NCBI RefSeq assembly: GCF_000142905.1
Contig: NW_013657666.1
Span: 385,634-434,143 of the forward strand
Reading direction: 5' to 3'
Length of the DNA: 48,510 nt
Source of the DNA: Thecamonas trahens ATCC 50062
Lineage: Eukaryota > Apusozoa > Apusomonadida > Apusomonadidae
Part shown: piece after piece, positions 22,101-31,878 of the stretch
How the letters are laid out: every line of letters begins with the position of its first letter
Numbering within the stretch: the stretch's first letter is position 1
Notes under the pieces: model-generated
What the model saw: the letters and a program-made list of their open reading frames with translations, nothing else
Told to the model about the DNA's origin: nothing
Databases searched by the model: none
Translations under genes and position numbers: made by a program

Positions 22101-25100
22101 TCCTGGGCGGCCAGTGCTGCATTTGAAGCTTGCTGGGCAAGCTCTGCCTCGAGCTCGATCACGCGGGCCTGTGCGGTCTCGGTGTCAGCGCGCGCCTTGG
22201 CCGCTGACTCGGTGGTGCGGGTAAGCTCGCGCGAGGCCACTTCAAGACGCGCCTCCAAGTCTTGCACTTGTTGCGAGGAGCGGTCCTGACTGAGTGCAGC
22301 CCGAGCGGCGGCGTGCTCTGCCAGGGCTAGGGCCGACTCGAGCTTGCGAATCTGATCCTCCAGAGACTCACATGTTGCACGCTCAGCATCAAGTTGCTGC
22401 TGGAGCATGTCGAGCGCGACTGCCGGGACTGTGCGTGTAGCCACCGGCTTGCGAGAAGAAGCGCTCTCAAGCTGTGCGCGAGCAGCGGCCAACTCCGACG
22501 CAAGCGATTCGATTTTCCACGCGCAATTGTGGCGTTGAGCTGGGCAGCGCGCTCGGCAGCTGCCAGCTTGCTTCTGGTCACGAGTGCGTCCTTTTTGGCC
22601 TCGTCGTAAGAAGCAAGGGCAGCGGCGAGACGCGCCTCGAGCTTTGCAATGCGGACGTCAGCACGCTCCTGTGCTGCTGCCAGCGCACGCTCAGCCTGCG
22701 CCTGATCGGCCCGGGCGTTGGCCTTGACATGGTCGTTACCCGAGGCGGTGGAGCGAAGGGCAGCAAGCTGAGTGCGTGCAGCCTTTGCGTCAGCACGCGC
22801 GGCCTCTAGCGCTGGTCCATGCGCAGCAGCATCCAGCTGGAGAGCCTTTGCCTGAGATGTGGCCTCAGCGGCAGCAATGAGGGCGTCTTGCAGATCTGAG
22901 CGGAGCGAGTCGGCCACGCCTCGAGCGTCAGCAGCCTCAGCACGAGCGACAGCAACAAGCTCATCGGCATGAGCAGCAGCAACGGCAGCATCATTCACAG
23001 ACGCTGCTGCGGCAGCACGAGCAACCGAGAGCTCGGACTCTGCCTTCCGGAGCGCAAGGTCGAGATCGTCGCGGACAGCGGCAAGCGAGCTGATCTCGAC
23101 GAGGCTCTCGTCAAGACGGGCCTGGAGAGCCGCAAGGGCACGCTGGTGGCTTTCGTCTGCGGCGCGTTGCTCGGTGTGCACAACGGCAGCAGCTCGGATG
23201 GTAGAGAGCTCGGCCTCGATACTCTGGCGCTCGGCGTACGATGCGAGCAACTGGGTCTTCAGATTACGGATAGCAGACTGCGAAGCGGCTGCAGCGAGGG
23301 CCAGCTCCCGAAGGCTGTCAGAGTTGGCGAGCGACGCTCTCCGCTCGAGCTCGAGCTCACTACGTGTGTCGCGGAGCTGGGCGCCAAGAGCGTCGGCATC
23401 GGACCGCGCAGCGTCGGCGGCAGTAGCCAAGCTCTCCACCTCAGCGGCGGCAGTAGACTTGGCTTCTGCAAGGGCGACCTCGGCGGCAAGGCGTGCCTTG
23501 TGCTCGGCATCAATGATGGCACGGGCCGACGCAAGCTCGTTTCGAGTGCGTGCAAGATCATCGCGGGCAGCGTCAAGGGCAACCCGGGTCGAGAGAAGCT
23601 CGTCACGAACAGCGGCGTCGCCGGAGCGGGTGCTGGCCCGGAGCGCCTCGGCGTCAGCGCGCGCAGCCTGAAGAGCCGCCGTGAGCGACTCGATCTCGGA
23701 GCGACGGACGGAATGCTCAGAAGCTGCAAGAGCACGTTCTGCGCCCAGCGTCTCGGTGGTGGTGGTAAGGTCGGCATTGAGCAAGTTGAGCTCGTGGCGC
23801 GCGTGCGTGAGCTCGTCTACCAGCGATTCGACATGGGCATCGCGGTCAGCGAGCAAGCCCTGGGCGCGTTCGAGCTGTGCAGTGAGCGACTCCACCGAAG
23901 CGTTGGAGCGGTAGATGACGTCGTTGGCAGAGGCAAGGTCAGCAGTCGCAGCCACTGCAGCAGCCTCGGCAGCCTCAAGGCGCGAGCGAAGTGCTGCGTT
24001 TGCTTCGACAGCAGTCTTGCGCGCGTCGTCTGCATCGGCAACAGCAAACGAGTTCGCATCCGACTGTGCGAGCGCAGCATCGAGACGCGACTTGAGCGCG
24101 TCAATTTCGCGGGCGGTGCGATGGGCAGCATCGGCAAGTTGGGCTTCGAACGACTGCGTTGTTGCCGCGGCCTCGATCTGCAGCTTCTCAACTGTGGCGC
24201 GGAGAGCGGCGGTGGCATCGTCGCGCTCGGCAAGAGCAGCACGGGCGTCACGAAGGTTGGCCTGCGCGGCATCGGCGGTGTCGCTGGCTTGAGCGAGTGC
24301 TGCTGCAGCCGCGGCCGACTCAGTCCGTGCATCGTCAAGCGCATTTGTGAGCGCAGCTTCGCGATCAGCAAGGGCGTTGACTTGAGCCTCGAGTCCAGCA
24401 ATGGTTGTGCGGGCCTCGTTCAGGTCTGCCAACGCTGCAGCGGCCTCGCCCGACGCCAGACGGGCTGATGCCTGGGCACTGGCGGCGGCAGCGTTGGCAG
24501 CGTCTAGCGCAGCCTCCAGATCGATGTTGCCTTGGCCGGCGCGGTCGCGTGCCGCTTCTGCATCAGAATGTGCAGCCTCTTCAGCACGAAGCGAGGCAGC
24601 GAGCCTGGTCTGAAGCGCGTCGACGGTAGCAGCGTGTGAGCGCGTGGCCTGCTCAGCAGCGCGGGTGGCATCGTCAAGGGCAGCCTCGAGGTGAGCGGCC
24701 CGAGCACGCGCGCCCTCTGCGGCGGCCAAAGCGACAGTCCGTTCCCGCTGCAGCTCTGCGCGCTCGTTGGCATACACATCCTGTGCGGCCTCGAGAGTTG
24801 CGATTCGGCGAGAAGAAGACTCGGCGCGGGATTGTGCCTGTGCTAGGGCAGCAGTGGCGACTGCAGCGGCGTGCTTCGCCTTCTCGCTGCGAGATGAGAG
24901 GGCATCAATCTGCGCCTCAAGGTTTGCAACACGGGCGACGGCGGCGTCACGGGCGAGAGCGGTCTCTTGGAGCTCTTGCTGGGCAGCGCGGAGCTGGCTG
25001 CGGGCCGCCTCTGTCTCCGTCACTAGCTCGGTGACTTGTGCAGCCATGGTGATTGCATCCGTGTCAAGCGAGGCAAGACGGGCAGCCTCTGCAGTGAGCT

Positions 25101-28100
25101 TGGACTCGTAAGAGGCAGTGAGCGACTCGAGCTCGTTGGCGAGCGAAAGACGAGCGGCCTCTGCAGCGGATGTGTCCCCTTGCGCGGAGGCCAGTCCCTC
25201 ACCAGCAGCCGTGAGCTTGTTTTCCAAGTCTGTGATTCGGGCTTGGAGTGTCTCGGCGCGTGAGTGTGCGTCCTCGAGCTGGGCAGTTAGCTCTGCAGCA
25301 TGACTATCGGCATCGGCAGCATCGTTCTGCCGGGCAGTGAGGGCAGTGTTGAGCTCAGTGGCGAGACTGGCAGCCTTGGCCTCGAGCTTTGCAACGACAG
25401 CAGTTGATAAGTCGTGCTCGGATTGGAGCGCGGCGAGTTGCGCTTCCAACTTTGCACGATCGGCTTCGGCGACACGGGCGCGAGCGGCGCTCTCGTCTAC
25501 GTTGGACGAGAGTGACGCCGTCTCGCTGGTGAGCGTCTGGGTGAGGGCAGCAACACGATCAAGCGCCTCAACCTTGGCGCGTTCGGAAGCCTCAAGCGCG
25601 GCAGCAAGTCGGATGGCGTCCTCGGAGGAGGAGGAGGCTGCTGCCGAGGCATCGCGCAGCACAACCTCGAGCTCTGCCACGCGAGCAGCGTAGCGCTCGG
25701 CCGCCGCAGCAGCGGTAACAGCCTGCGCGGCCGAGCCGGCATGCTCGGCCTCGAGGGCGTCGAGTGCGGCCGATGAAGCTTCAGAGGCCTCAGAGTGCTT
25801 GCGGATGGAGGCCTCGAGGGCGGCAATGGTAGAGGCTGCGGCCTCTGCATCGCGCTCGTTGCGAGCGGTGGCCGACTCCAGCTGTGAGGCCAGATAAGCG
25901 GATTGCTCACCAGCTGAGGCTAGGTCTGCGCGGACGGCCTTGAGCTCGGCGGTCAACGCATCGCGTTCGGCAGTGAGCTTTGCGACGTCGGCGTGCGCGG
26001 CAGCGAGTTGAGTAGTCAGTGAGTCTGATGAGAGCGAGGCTTCTGTGGCTTGCGAGCGGAGGGTCGAGAGCTCCGTGTCGAGGCTTGCAGCACGCGACTT
26101 CTCTGAGACAAGGTCTGCCTCGAGGGCACTGCGGTTGGCGAGGGCAGCAGAGAGATCGGCGTCCTTTGCGCGGAGGGAGGCGGTGAGCTCGGCAAGCTTG
26201 TCGGCAAGGGCCGAGGCCTGGGCCTCGGAGAGTGACGACGATTCTTGCAAGGCAGCCTTGAGAGTCTCGATGACAGGCTGGAGAGCAGCAGTGTCACGCG
26301 CGTGAGTCTCAACGAGGGCGGCACCCTCGGCAACAGCGTCCTGGGCGATACAGCGGTAGTCTTCGAGGAGCTCAGCAGCAGCGGCAGCGGCGGCAGACGA
26401 GGTTGCCTGGGCAGCAGCAGCGTTGAGGAACTTGGTCTCTGCAGCGGCAAGACGAGCGGCTAGGGTGGCTTCTTCGGACGATGCGGCCTCAAGGAGCGAA
26501 TGAGTATGGGTCATCGAGGCGTGGACATCTTCGAGCTGCTCGGCGAGCGAACGAGAGGTGTCGCGCTCGGCAGCGAGATCGGCGTGTACCGAAGAGAGCT
26601 TTGCCGTGGCCATGTCAAGCTCGTCCTTGATCTGGGCACGCTCCAAAGCTGACTCCTCAGCAGAGCGAGTCAGCTTCTCGGTGAGGACGTTGACCGCGAC
26701 GCGCTTCTCGTCAAGATCAGACTTGAGGTGCTTGATCTCGGCGTCGAGTTCGATAAGCTCGGCGTTGGCGTCGTCAAGGGCTTCGAGTGCGAGGTCCCGC
26801 TCGGATTGAGCGGCGACAAGCTCGGTCTGTGTCGAGGTCAGCGTCGACTCGGTGTCGGCGACCTTGGCCTGTGCAGCCTCCAGCTCGGCCTGTGTCGAGG
26901 TCAGCGTCGACTCGGTGTCGGCGACCTTGGCCTGCTGCGCCTGCAGCTCGGCCTGTGTCGAGGTCAGCGTCGATTCGGTGTCGGCGACCTTGGCCTGTGC
27001 GGCCTCCAGCTCGGCCTGTGTCGAGGTCAGCGTCGACTCGGTGTCGGCGACCTTGGCCTGCGCGGCCTCCAGCTCGGCCTGTGTCGAGGTCAGCGTCGAC
27101 TCGGTGTCGGCGACCTTGGCCTGCGCAGCCTCCAGCTCGGCTTGCGTCGCCTCCAGCTGCGCCTGCAGCTCGGCCTGTGTCGAGGTCAGCGTCGACTCGG
27201 TGTCGGCGACCTTGGCCTGTGCGGCCTCCAGCTCGGCCTGGGTCGAGGTCAGCGTCGACTCGGTGTCGGCGACCTTGGCCTGCGCAGCCTCCAGCTCGGC
27301 CTGTGTCGAGGTCAGCGTCGACTCGGTGTCGGCGACCTTGGCCTGCTGCGCCTCCAGCTCGGCCTGTGTCGAGGTCAGCGTCGACTCGGTGTCGGCGACC
27401 TTGGCCTGCTGCGCCTCCAGCTCGGCCTGTGTCGAGGTCAGCGTCGATTCGGTGTCGGCGACCTTGGCCTGTGCGGCCTCCAGCTCGGTTTGCGTCGCCT
27501 CCAGCTGCGCCTGCAGCTCGGCCTGTGTCGAGGTCAGCGTCGATTCGGTGTCGGCGACCTTGGCCTGTGCGGCCTCCAGCTCGGCCTGTGTCGAGGTCAG
27601 CGTCGACTCGGTGTCGGCGACCTTGGCCTGCGCGGCCTCCAGCTCGGCCTGTGTCGAGGTCAGCGTCGACTCGGTGTCGGCGACCTTGGCCTGCGCAGCC
27701 TGCAGCTCGGCCTGTGTCGAGGTCAGCGTCGATTCGGTGTCGGCGACCTTGGCCTGTGCGGCCTCCAGCTCGGTTTGCGTCGCCTCCAGCTGCGCCTGCA
27801 GCTCGGCCTGTGTCGAGGTCAGCGTCGACTCGGTGTCGGCGACCTTGGCCTGCGCAGCCTCCAGCTCGGCCTGTGTCGAGGTCAGCGTCGATTCAGTGTC
27901 GGCGACCTTGGCCTGTGCAGCCTCCAGCTCGGTTTGCGTCGCCTCCAGCTGCGCCTGCAGCTCGGCCTGTGTCGAGGTCAGCGTCGACTCGGTGTCGGCG
28001 ACCTTGGCCTGTGCGGCCTCCAGCTCGGCCTGTGTCGAGGTCAGCGTCGACTCGGTGTCGGCGACCTTGGCCTGCGCAGCCTCCAGCTCGGTTTGCGTCG

Positions 28101-31100
28101 CCTCCAGCTGCGCCTGTGTCGACGCAGCTTCGGCAACCTTGCCCTGGAGCTTGACAGTCACAGTCTCCGCATTGCAGCGAGCATCCGCGAGCTGCCTCTC
28201 CAGCTCAGCGATCATGCTCTGTGAGTTGTGTGCTGCCTCAGCTCCAGCATCGCGCTCGGCCTCGAGCTCCCTCACTCGGTCGAGCGCCGATTCCAGCTCG
28301 GCCTTGAGCGCTTGCAGATCGCCCGCGAGCGCATCGCGCCTGGCTTCAGCTTTGCGCAGCAGGCTCTTCAGCGCGTCACACTGCGCCTCCAGCTCAGCGT
28401 ACTCGTCGTTGGCATCATCAAGTGCCGCCAACGCTGTGTCGCGCTCAGCCCGCATCCTGCGCGCCTGCTTGAGCGCGTTCTCGTACCGCGCCGTCAGCGC
28501 CGCGCACTCCGAGTTGGCACTCCCCAGCCGCCGGCGTAGCTCATCGAGCTCGCGCTCCAAGCGGGTGGCTGCAGAGCGCGCCGCTGTAAGCTTCTGGTGC
28601 GCGTGGGCGTCAGCCTCGGCCGCGGCCTCGGCTGCTGCTGCCGCCGCCGCTCGCATCTCTGTCATCTCCTGCTCCAGACCGCGCACTCCAGAGCGCGCGT
28701 TGGCAAGCTCTGCCTGTGCGGCCGTGTTGGCCGCCTCGGCTTCGCGCCGCAGCGCATCGAGCTTAGCCTTGGTCTCTGCAAGCCGCTGCTCAAGATGAGT
28801 CGCCGTCTGCCGTGCCGCTGTCAGCTCACGCTCGGCCTCTGACGACGTCCGATCCGATGCCCGCTTGAGCTTGGCAAGCTCTGCTTTGGTGCTGTCCAGT
28901 TGGTGTTCGAGTCGTGTTCCCGAGTTGCGCGCGGCCGTCAGCTCGCGATCCGCCTTGTCGTGGGCGGCCTTGGCTGCGCTCAGCTCACGCCGCAACTCGG
29001 CGCTTGTCTCGCGAGCCTCATCGCACCTGGCTCGTGAGCTCACCAGATCGGCTTGCAACTTGGCCACGCGCTCGCCCTCGCTCGCAGCGACGCCCTTGAC
29101 CTTGCGCTCAAGCTCGGCTCGTTCCGCAGTCAGCACAGCAATCTGCGACTCGAGGCTAGAGACCGTGTTCGACAGCTCGTCAATGTCGCCCTCGTACTCG
29201 TCTAGCGTTGTCAGCAACGAGTCGGTAGACTCCTTCGACTCTGCCATTTCAGCCTGTGCACTCGCTAGCTCGGCCTCCAGCTCCGCAATCCGTAGCTCGG
29301 CCTGCGCACCTTGCTGCGCGTCGACCAGCTGCGCTTCCAGCGCCCTGTTTGTACCGCGGAGACCGGCCGCCTCTTCGCGGAGCGCTGCAAACGCCGCTGC
29401 ATCGCTGGCGTGTGCTGCAGTCTTGTCCGCAAGCTGCTGCTCGTACATAGCAATCAGCTCCTCGTGATCACTCGCCTCAAACGCCGCAACCTTGAGTCGT
29501 GCCTGTAGCAGCTCGTCGGAGAGCTCAGCAATCGTGCTCTCTAGCCCCTCGTTGGTCAGCGAAAGCTCCATGACCACAGACTGAAGCGCCTTGGTATCGT
29601 GGAGGCCGGACGAGAGGAGCTCTTCCCAACGCGCCTTTTGGGAGTCAATGAGCGCTGAGAGCCGCGTCTTGTCGTCGTTGAGCTTGCGAACAAGCAGACG
29701 TTCAGACTCGAGCTGCTTGCGCAGAAGCGCGAGCTCGGTGCCCGGAGCCGCGTTTGACAGCATCCGCGACGACGGCCTCAGCGACTTGCCTCGTGCAAGC
29801 CTCGCCCGCCGGTCCGCCACAGACCGCGAGCCCGGCGGCGGTGTTGCAGGCGGTAGCTCCGGTGACTCGGCAGACTTGGGCGATCCGATTGCTCCAAACG
29901 TCTGGATCGACGCGTGGTAGTTGTTTGCCGTTGCTTTGGCCCGGTTGAGCGCCGTCTGCTGCGCCTTGAGAAGCTCGGCAAGCTCGCGCCGCAGCGCAGA
30001 CAGCTCACTGGCATACAGCTGCTCAATGCGTGCAAGCTGCGACGGATGGGCAAGACCACCGCCAAGCGGCGGGTACTTGTAGCCCGATCCTGACACCACC
30101 CTCCGGGACTTGCTGCTCCGCACCCGCGGCACCTTGCCCTGCAGATCGTTGCCGTCAAAGAAGAGCGTCTCAAGCGCAAGGAGCTTGGTCAAGTCAGGCA
30201 GCTGAGTCAGGCGATTGTCCGCAACATTGAGCTCGATGAGCTGCGTCAGTTGCAGGAGCGACGGCGGCAGCTCGACAATTTGGTTCTTCGGCACAGAGAG
30301 CCCCAGCAGCGAGGTCATCCGCCCAATATCGTCCGGGAGCCCCGTGAGTCGGTTGGCCCGAAGGTACAGCCATTGCAGATGTGGCAGCCTTGTCAGTTCG
30401 TCCGGCAGCGCTGTCAGTGCGTTGAACGCAAGGCTCAGCTTGGTCAAATTGGTCAGCGCATCGATGCTGGTCGGTAGCGTCGTCAGCGTGTTGCGCGAGA
30501 GGTCCATCTCCTCCACAAACGCCAGCAGCTCCGGCAACATCGGTTCCAGATACTCAATGCCGCCGTTGGAGAGCTTGAGCCCAGTCCGCGCCCGGCTGAT
30601 CAGCGACTCTGCTCTGCTCAGGATCTTCTTGGTTTGGCCCGTCAGCCTCCCCTTGAGTGCGTGCTTGATGCCGTGCCGGCACCGCTTGAGCAGTGCTGGC
30701 GTCGTTCGCTTCACATGCTCGTGGCTGATCTTGCGGACCGGCTTGGGAACGAGCCAACAGAGGCGATCGAGCCGGTCGCTGACCGTGACGACGACTCGGA
30801 TATCGCGTCCTCGTTGCGGTCAATGACGGTGACGGCTGCAGAACCTGTCGACGCGTCGGACATGTTCGACATGTTCGATCCCATCCGCCGGTGTCGGTTG
30901 CGGCCTCGTCCACTCTCAGGCAGTGTCAGCACCGCAGACTCGGAGATGGACGGCAGCGTCGGCGCCGCTGACGACGACGCCTCACCAGCATGTCCCTCGC
31001 TCACCACCGCGGCCACAGCCTTGACCAGAGCCTGCGCCCGCCCCGGAAGCGAGTCTGACAACACCACAAGCTTGTGGTGGCACTTCTGTGCATCACCAAG

Positions 31101-31235
31101 CGTACTGACAAGCTGTCTATGCAGCTCGTCAGCCTTGGTGCTCTGTCCGTCCTCCCGCCCCAGACCCCCGCCGGTCCCACCGCCGGCCCGACGCCAGCCA
31201 CCGCACACAGCCCAAAGCAGCCCATTCTCTCGCAT
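1006..31235 (-). CDS. Giant leucine-rich-repeat / coiled-coil rod protein (about 10,000 residues)
   Basis: One gene of about 30 kb, read here as five consecutive open segments with no intergenic space. From the N-terminus: a Ser/Gly-rich disordered region (31235 to about 30741), a basic stretch, five to six 23-residue LRRs (30516-30114), then near-continuous Ala/Glu/Arg/Lys/Gln/Leu coiled coil to the TAG at 1006-1008. The phase slips by one base near 30740, 22513, 16926 and 7190. At each point adding one base, or removing a short segment, rejoins coiled coil to coiled coil. LRRs bind proteins and the rod would be a scaffold; if all about 9,700 residues form one rod, at 0.149 nm rise it is about 1.4 micrometres long. 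A cytoskeletal, flagellar-root or tethering role is inference. No motor, kinase or membrane segment was seen. It could instead be several genes, but stops, promoters and start contexts between segments are lacking. Confidence 0.72.
2335..2740 (-). repeat. 105-bp tandem repeat (35 residues, about 4 copies)
   Basis: The same string recurs at 2381, 2486, 2591 and 2696, an exact spacing of 105 bp (five heptads). The coding strand gives RAKQSDARAEQAEAEVKR followed by AVAEAAEAKQAAADAET, with Thr-Met replacing Ala-Val in two copies. The outer copies are diverging. Confidence 0.92.
7186..7205 (-). other. Phase break 3: 20-nt GT...CTGCAG segment
   Basis: Removing these 20 nt (GAG before GT, a CTGAC branch-like box, CTGCAG at the end) joins LEAAQRE to VQEAVAAADEA between codons and keeps typical composition. 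Adding one base instead forces a Pro, Trp or Gly plus VSDL into the helix, which is out of character but possible. Candidate introns of 29 or 32 nt with other acceptors also restore the frame. Confidence 0.45.
7206..16925 (-). CDS. Giant gene, segment 4 (coiled coil, increasingly Ala-rich)
   Basis: About 3,240 residues. The first half resembles segment 3, with leucine in core positions. From about 10100 toward 7206 leucine almost disappears and the chain becomes Ala/Glu/Arg/Lys repeats such as AAERRAEVAEARAAEAE. It holds a 340-bp block duplicated at a 630-bp offset (8976-9315 and 9606-9945). A Pro/Glu-rich interruption (PVTSPAEPEPEPEPMTT, about 13060-12990) is a probable flexible joint. The end of this frame reads SELEAAQRE before composition changes at 7205. 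Confidence 0.75.
8976..9945 (-). repeat. 340-bp block duplicated at 630-bp offset
   Basis: 8976-9315 and 9606-9945 are nearly identical; the one difference I noticed is C versus T at about 9105/9735. The offset of 630 bp is 210 residues or 30 heptads, so the coiled-coil register is unchanged. About 290 bp of diverged, related sequence lies between the copies. Confidence 0.9.
16914..16933 (-). other. Phase break 2: C4 run inside a 20-nt GT...CACAG segment
   Basis: Two repairs work. A fifth C at 16926-16929 gives AKVAPDVAQLLRSEM. Removing exactly 20 nt (16914-16933 on the minus strand, AAG before GT and CACAG at the end) joins EAALAK to LLRSEMVRQ between codons. Confidence 0.5.
16930..22512 (-). 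CDS. Giant gene, segment 3 (coiled coil)
   Basis: About 1,860 residues of coiled coil in the frame that starts making sense right after the A4 run at 22513-22516 (reading IESLASELAAARAQLES). Core positions are Leu/Val/Ala and the composition is like segment 2. A short break with Tyr, Cys and Pro residues (around 21070-20950, including NHYGCNVDELPVEIKL) is the only clearly non-helical insert and may be a hinge. The frame is lost at the G4/C4 run 16926-16929. Confidence 0.75.
22513..22516 (-). other. Phase break 1 in the giant gene (A4 run)
   Basis: Before this run the coiled coil reads AAQLNATIARG; after it, in the next frame, IESLASELAAARA. A fifth A in the run joins the two. No GT-AG segment of suitable length bridges this break, so a base missing from the assembly is the simplest explanation. 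Confidence 0.7.
22517..30740 (-). CDS. Giant gene, segment 2 (LRRs and first coiled-coil third)
   Basis: About 2,740 residues. After the LRRs and a Pro/Ser-rich linker (about 29930-29760), the chain is coiled coil with Leu, Ala and Val at core positions and abundant Glu, Asp, Arg, Ser and Thr. It contains the 63-bp repeat array at 26815-28110. Its frame leaves coiled-coil composition at about 22516, where an A4 run on the coding strand (22513-22516) is followed in this frame by Trp/Arg/Ser-rich nonsense up to a stop at 22327. Confidence 0.75.
26815..28110 (-). repeat. 63-bp tandem array (21-residue coiled-coil repeat, about 18 copies)
   Basis: On the coding strand the unit encodes AQAKVADTESTLTSTQAELEA, shown in two parts: AQAKVADTEST and LTSTQAELEA. 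I count about 18 copies of TESTLTSTQ. Four to five units carry an extra 33 bp encoding the 11 residues QAQLEATQTEL. Units differ by only a few third-position or Glu/Gln changes, so the array is young or kept homogeneous. Unit length is exactly three heptads; the 11-residue insert is a hendecad. Confidence 0.93.
30114..30516 (-). other. Leucine-rich repeat domain of the giant protein
   Basis: Five full 23-residue repeats and a partial sixth follow the pattern LxxLxLxxNxLxxLPxxLxxLxx. Examples are LTKLSLAFNALTALPDELTR and LQWLYLRANRLTGLPDDIGR. This is the typical intracellular LRR class, as in Ras-suppressor or SHOC2-like proteins. The asparagine and LP positions are intact in nearly every repeat. 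The last repeat (LETLFFDGNDLQGKVP) leads into a Ser/Arg-rich linker before the coiled coil. Confidence 0.92.
30741..31235 (-). CDS. Giant gene, N-terminal segment
   Basis: The ATG at 31235 opens a frame running to 30711. A helical stretch (about 31140-31010, containing ADELHRQLVSTLGDAQKC) is followed by a Ser/Ala/Arg-rich, probably disordered part. The frame would stop at 30711-30713, but the neighbouring frame there encodes WLVPKPVRKISHEH leading into the LRR domain and has no usable start of its own: it is open only from 30822 and has no ATG before the LRRs. One added base near GTT-GG (about 30738-30745), or a short intron, joins them. The exact start is uncertain; in-frame codons extend up to 31499, but upstream of 31235 the sequence looks non-coding. 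Confidence 0.55.
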
Positions 31236-31878
31236 TAGTCCACACCCTTCCCCACTACGCCTCTCCACTACACTGCAGCACTCCACACAGACGTACTGCC
31301 ATCTTGCTGCAGGACAACTGTGCCCTCTGCTTACAGCCAAGCCCGCAGGGCGTTTGGTCTGCTGTGGCGCACCAGCAGCTCGATCATGTCGAGCCGTCAC
31401 CAAATGACTCATTCCCGCTCGCGCGAAAACGCCCGCTCCGCCTCGGGCTGACAGGTCAGCCGCGGGCCGGCGTTGTTGAGGCAACTTCTTGTTTTGCATG
31501 CCAAACCTAGCCCAGACCTCGTCTCAGCCGGAAGGATCGGAAGCTTGTCTCTCTCCAGCAAACGACATCGAGACACAACTTGCAGTTAGATACGTGCAAC
31601 TGGTTGCTGCATCAGATCCGCGAGCTGCATGGACGGTACCGTGCCGAACTCCCGAATGGCAGAGCATATCATGTGCCGGTCTCGTGCCCCTCAATGCCAG
31701 AAAAAACCGATTTTTGCCAAGTGACCCACACCTTCTTTGCAACCTTGCAACTCTTGACGTAGGACAGCCACCCCCTCCCCCCACTCCCTTTCCTACACGC
31801 TCTACACACACACGCACGCACACACAAACACACACACACACACACACACACACAAGTACAACATACACCACCACCAAC
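31236..31878. other. Divergent intergenic region with (CA)n microsatellite
   Basis: This separates the divergently transcribed giant gene and the surface-protein gene, so both promoters should lie here. A CA dinucleotide repeat with a few CG and AA interruptions runs from about 31803 to 31855, ending 23 bp before the ATG at 31879. Stop-free sequence continues upstream of that ATG but encodes His-Thr runs and shows no domain. No convincing TATA box was seen. Confidence 0.6.

Noticed and set aside
7186-22516. Programmed -1 ribosomal frameshifting at the giant-gene breaks
   Set aside because: A -1 slip would have the right direction, but none of the sites is an X XXY YYZ slippery heptamer in the zero frame, and H2B shows the same one-base defect without any slippery site.
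26815-28110. CRISPR-like array
   Set aside because: Repeats are adjacent, with no unique spacers, and lie inside a eukaryotic coding frame.
26728-28798. Three plus-strand frames all open through the 63-bp array
   Set aside because: The unit is a multiple of three and lacks stops, so repetition alone keeps every frame open. Coiled-coil periodicity exists only in one minus frame.
1067-30826. Long open frames on the plus strand and in the other minus frames across the giant gene
   Set aside because: Ala-, Glu- and Arg-rich codons (GCN, GAG, CGN) contain no stop in any frame when read in GC-rich DNA. The products are Ser/Arg/Pro/Leu low-complexity chains without starts, domains or helix patterns.
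31489-31878. N-terminal extension of the surface protein upstream of 31879
   Set aside because: It would translate the CA microsatellite as His-Thr runs and bury the signal peptide inside the chain.
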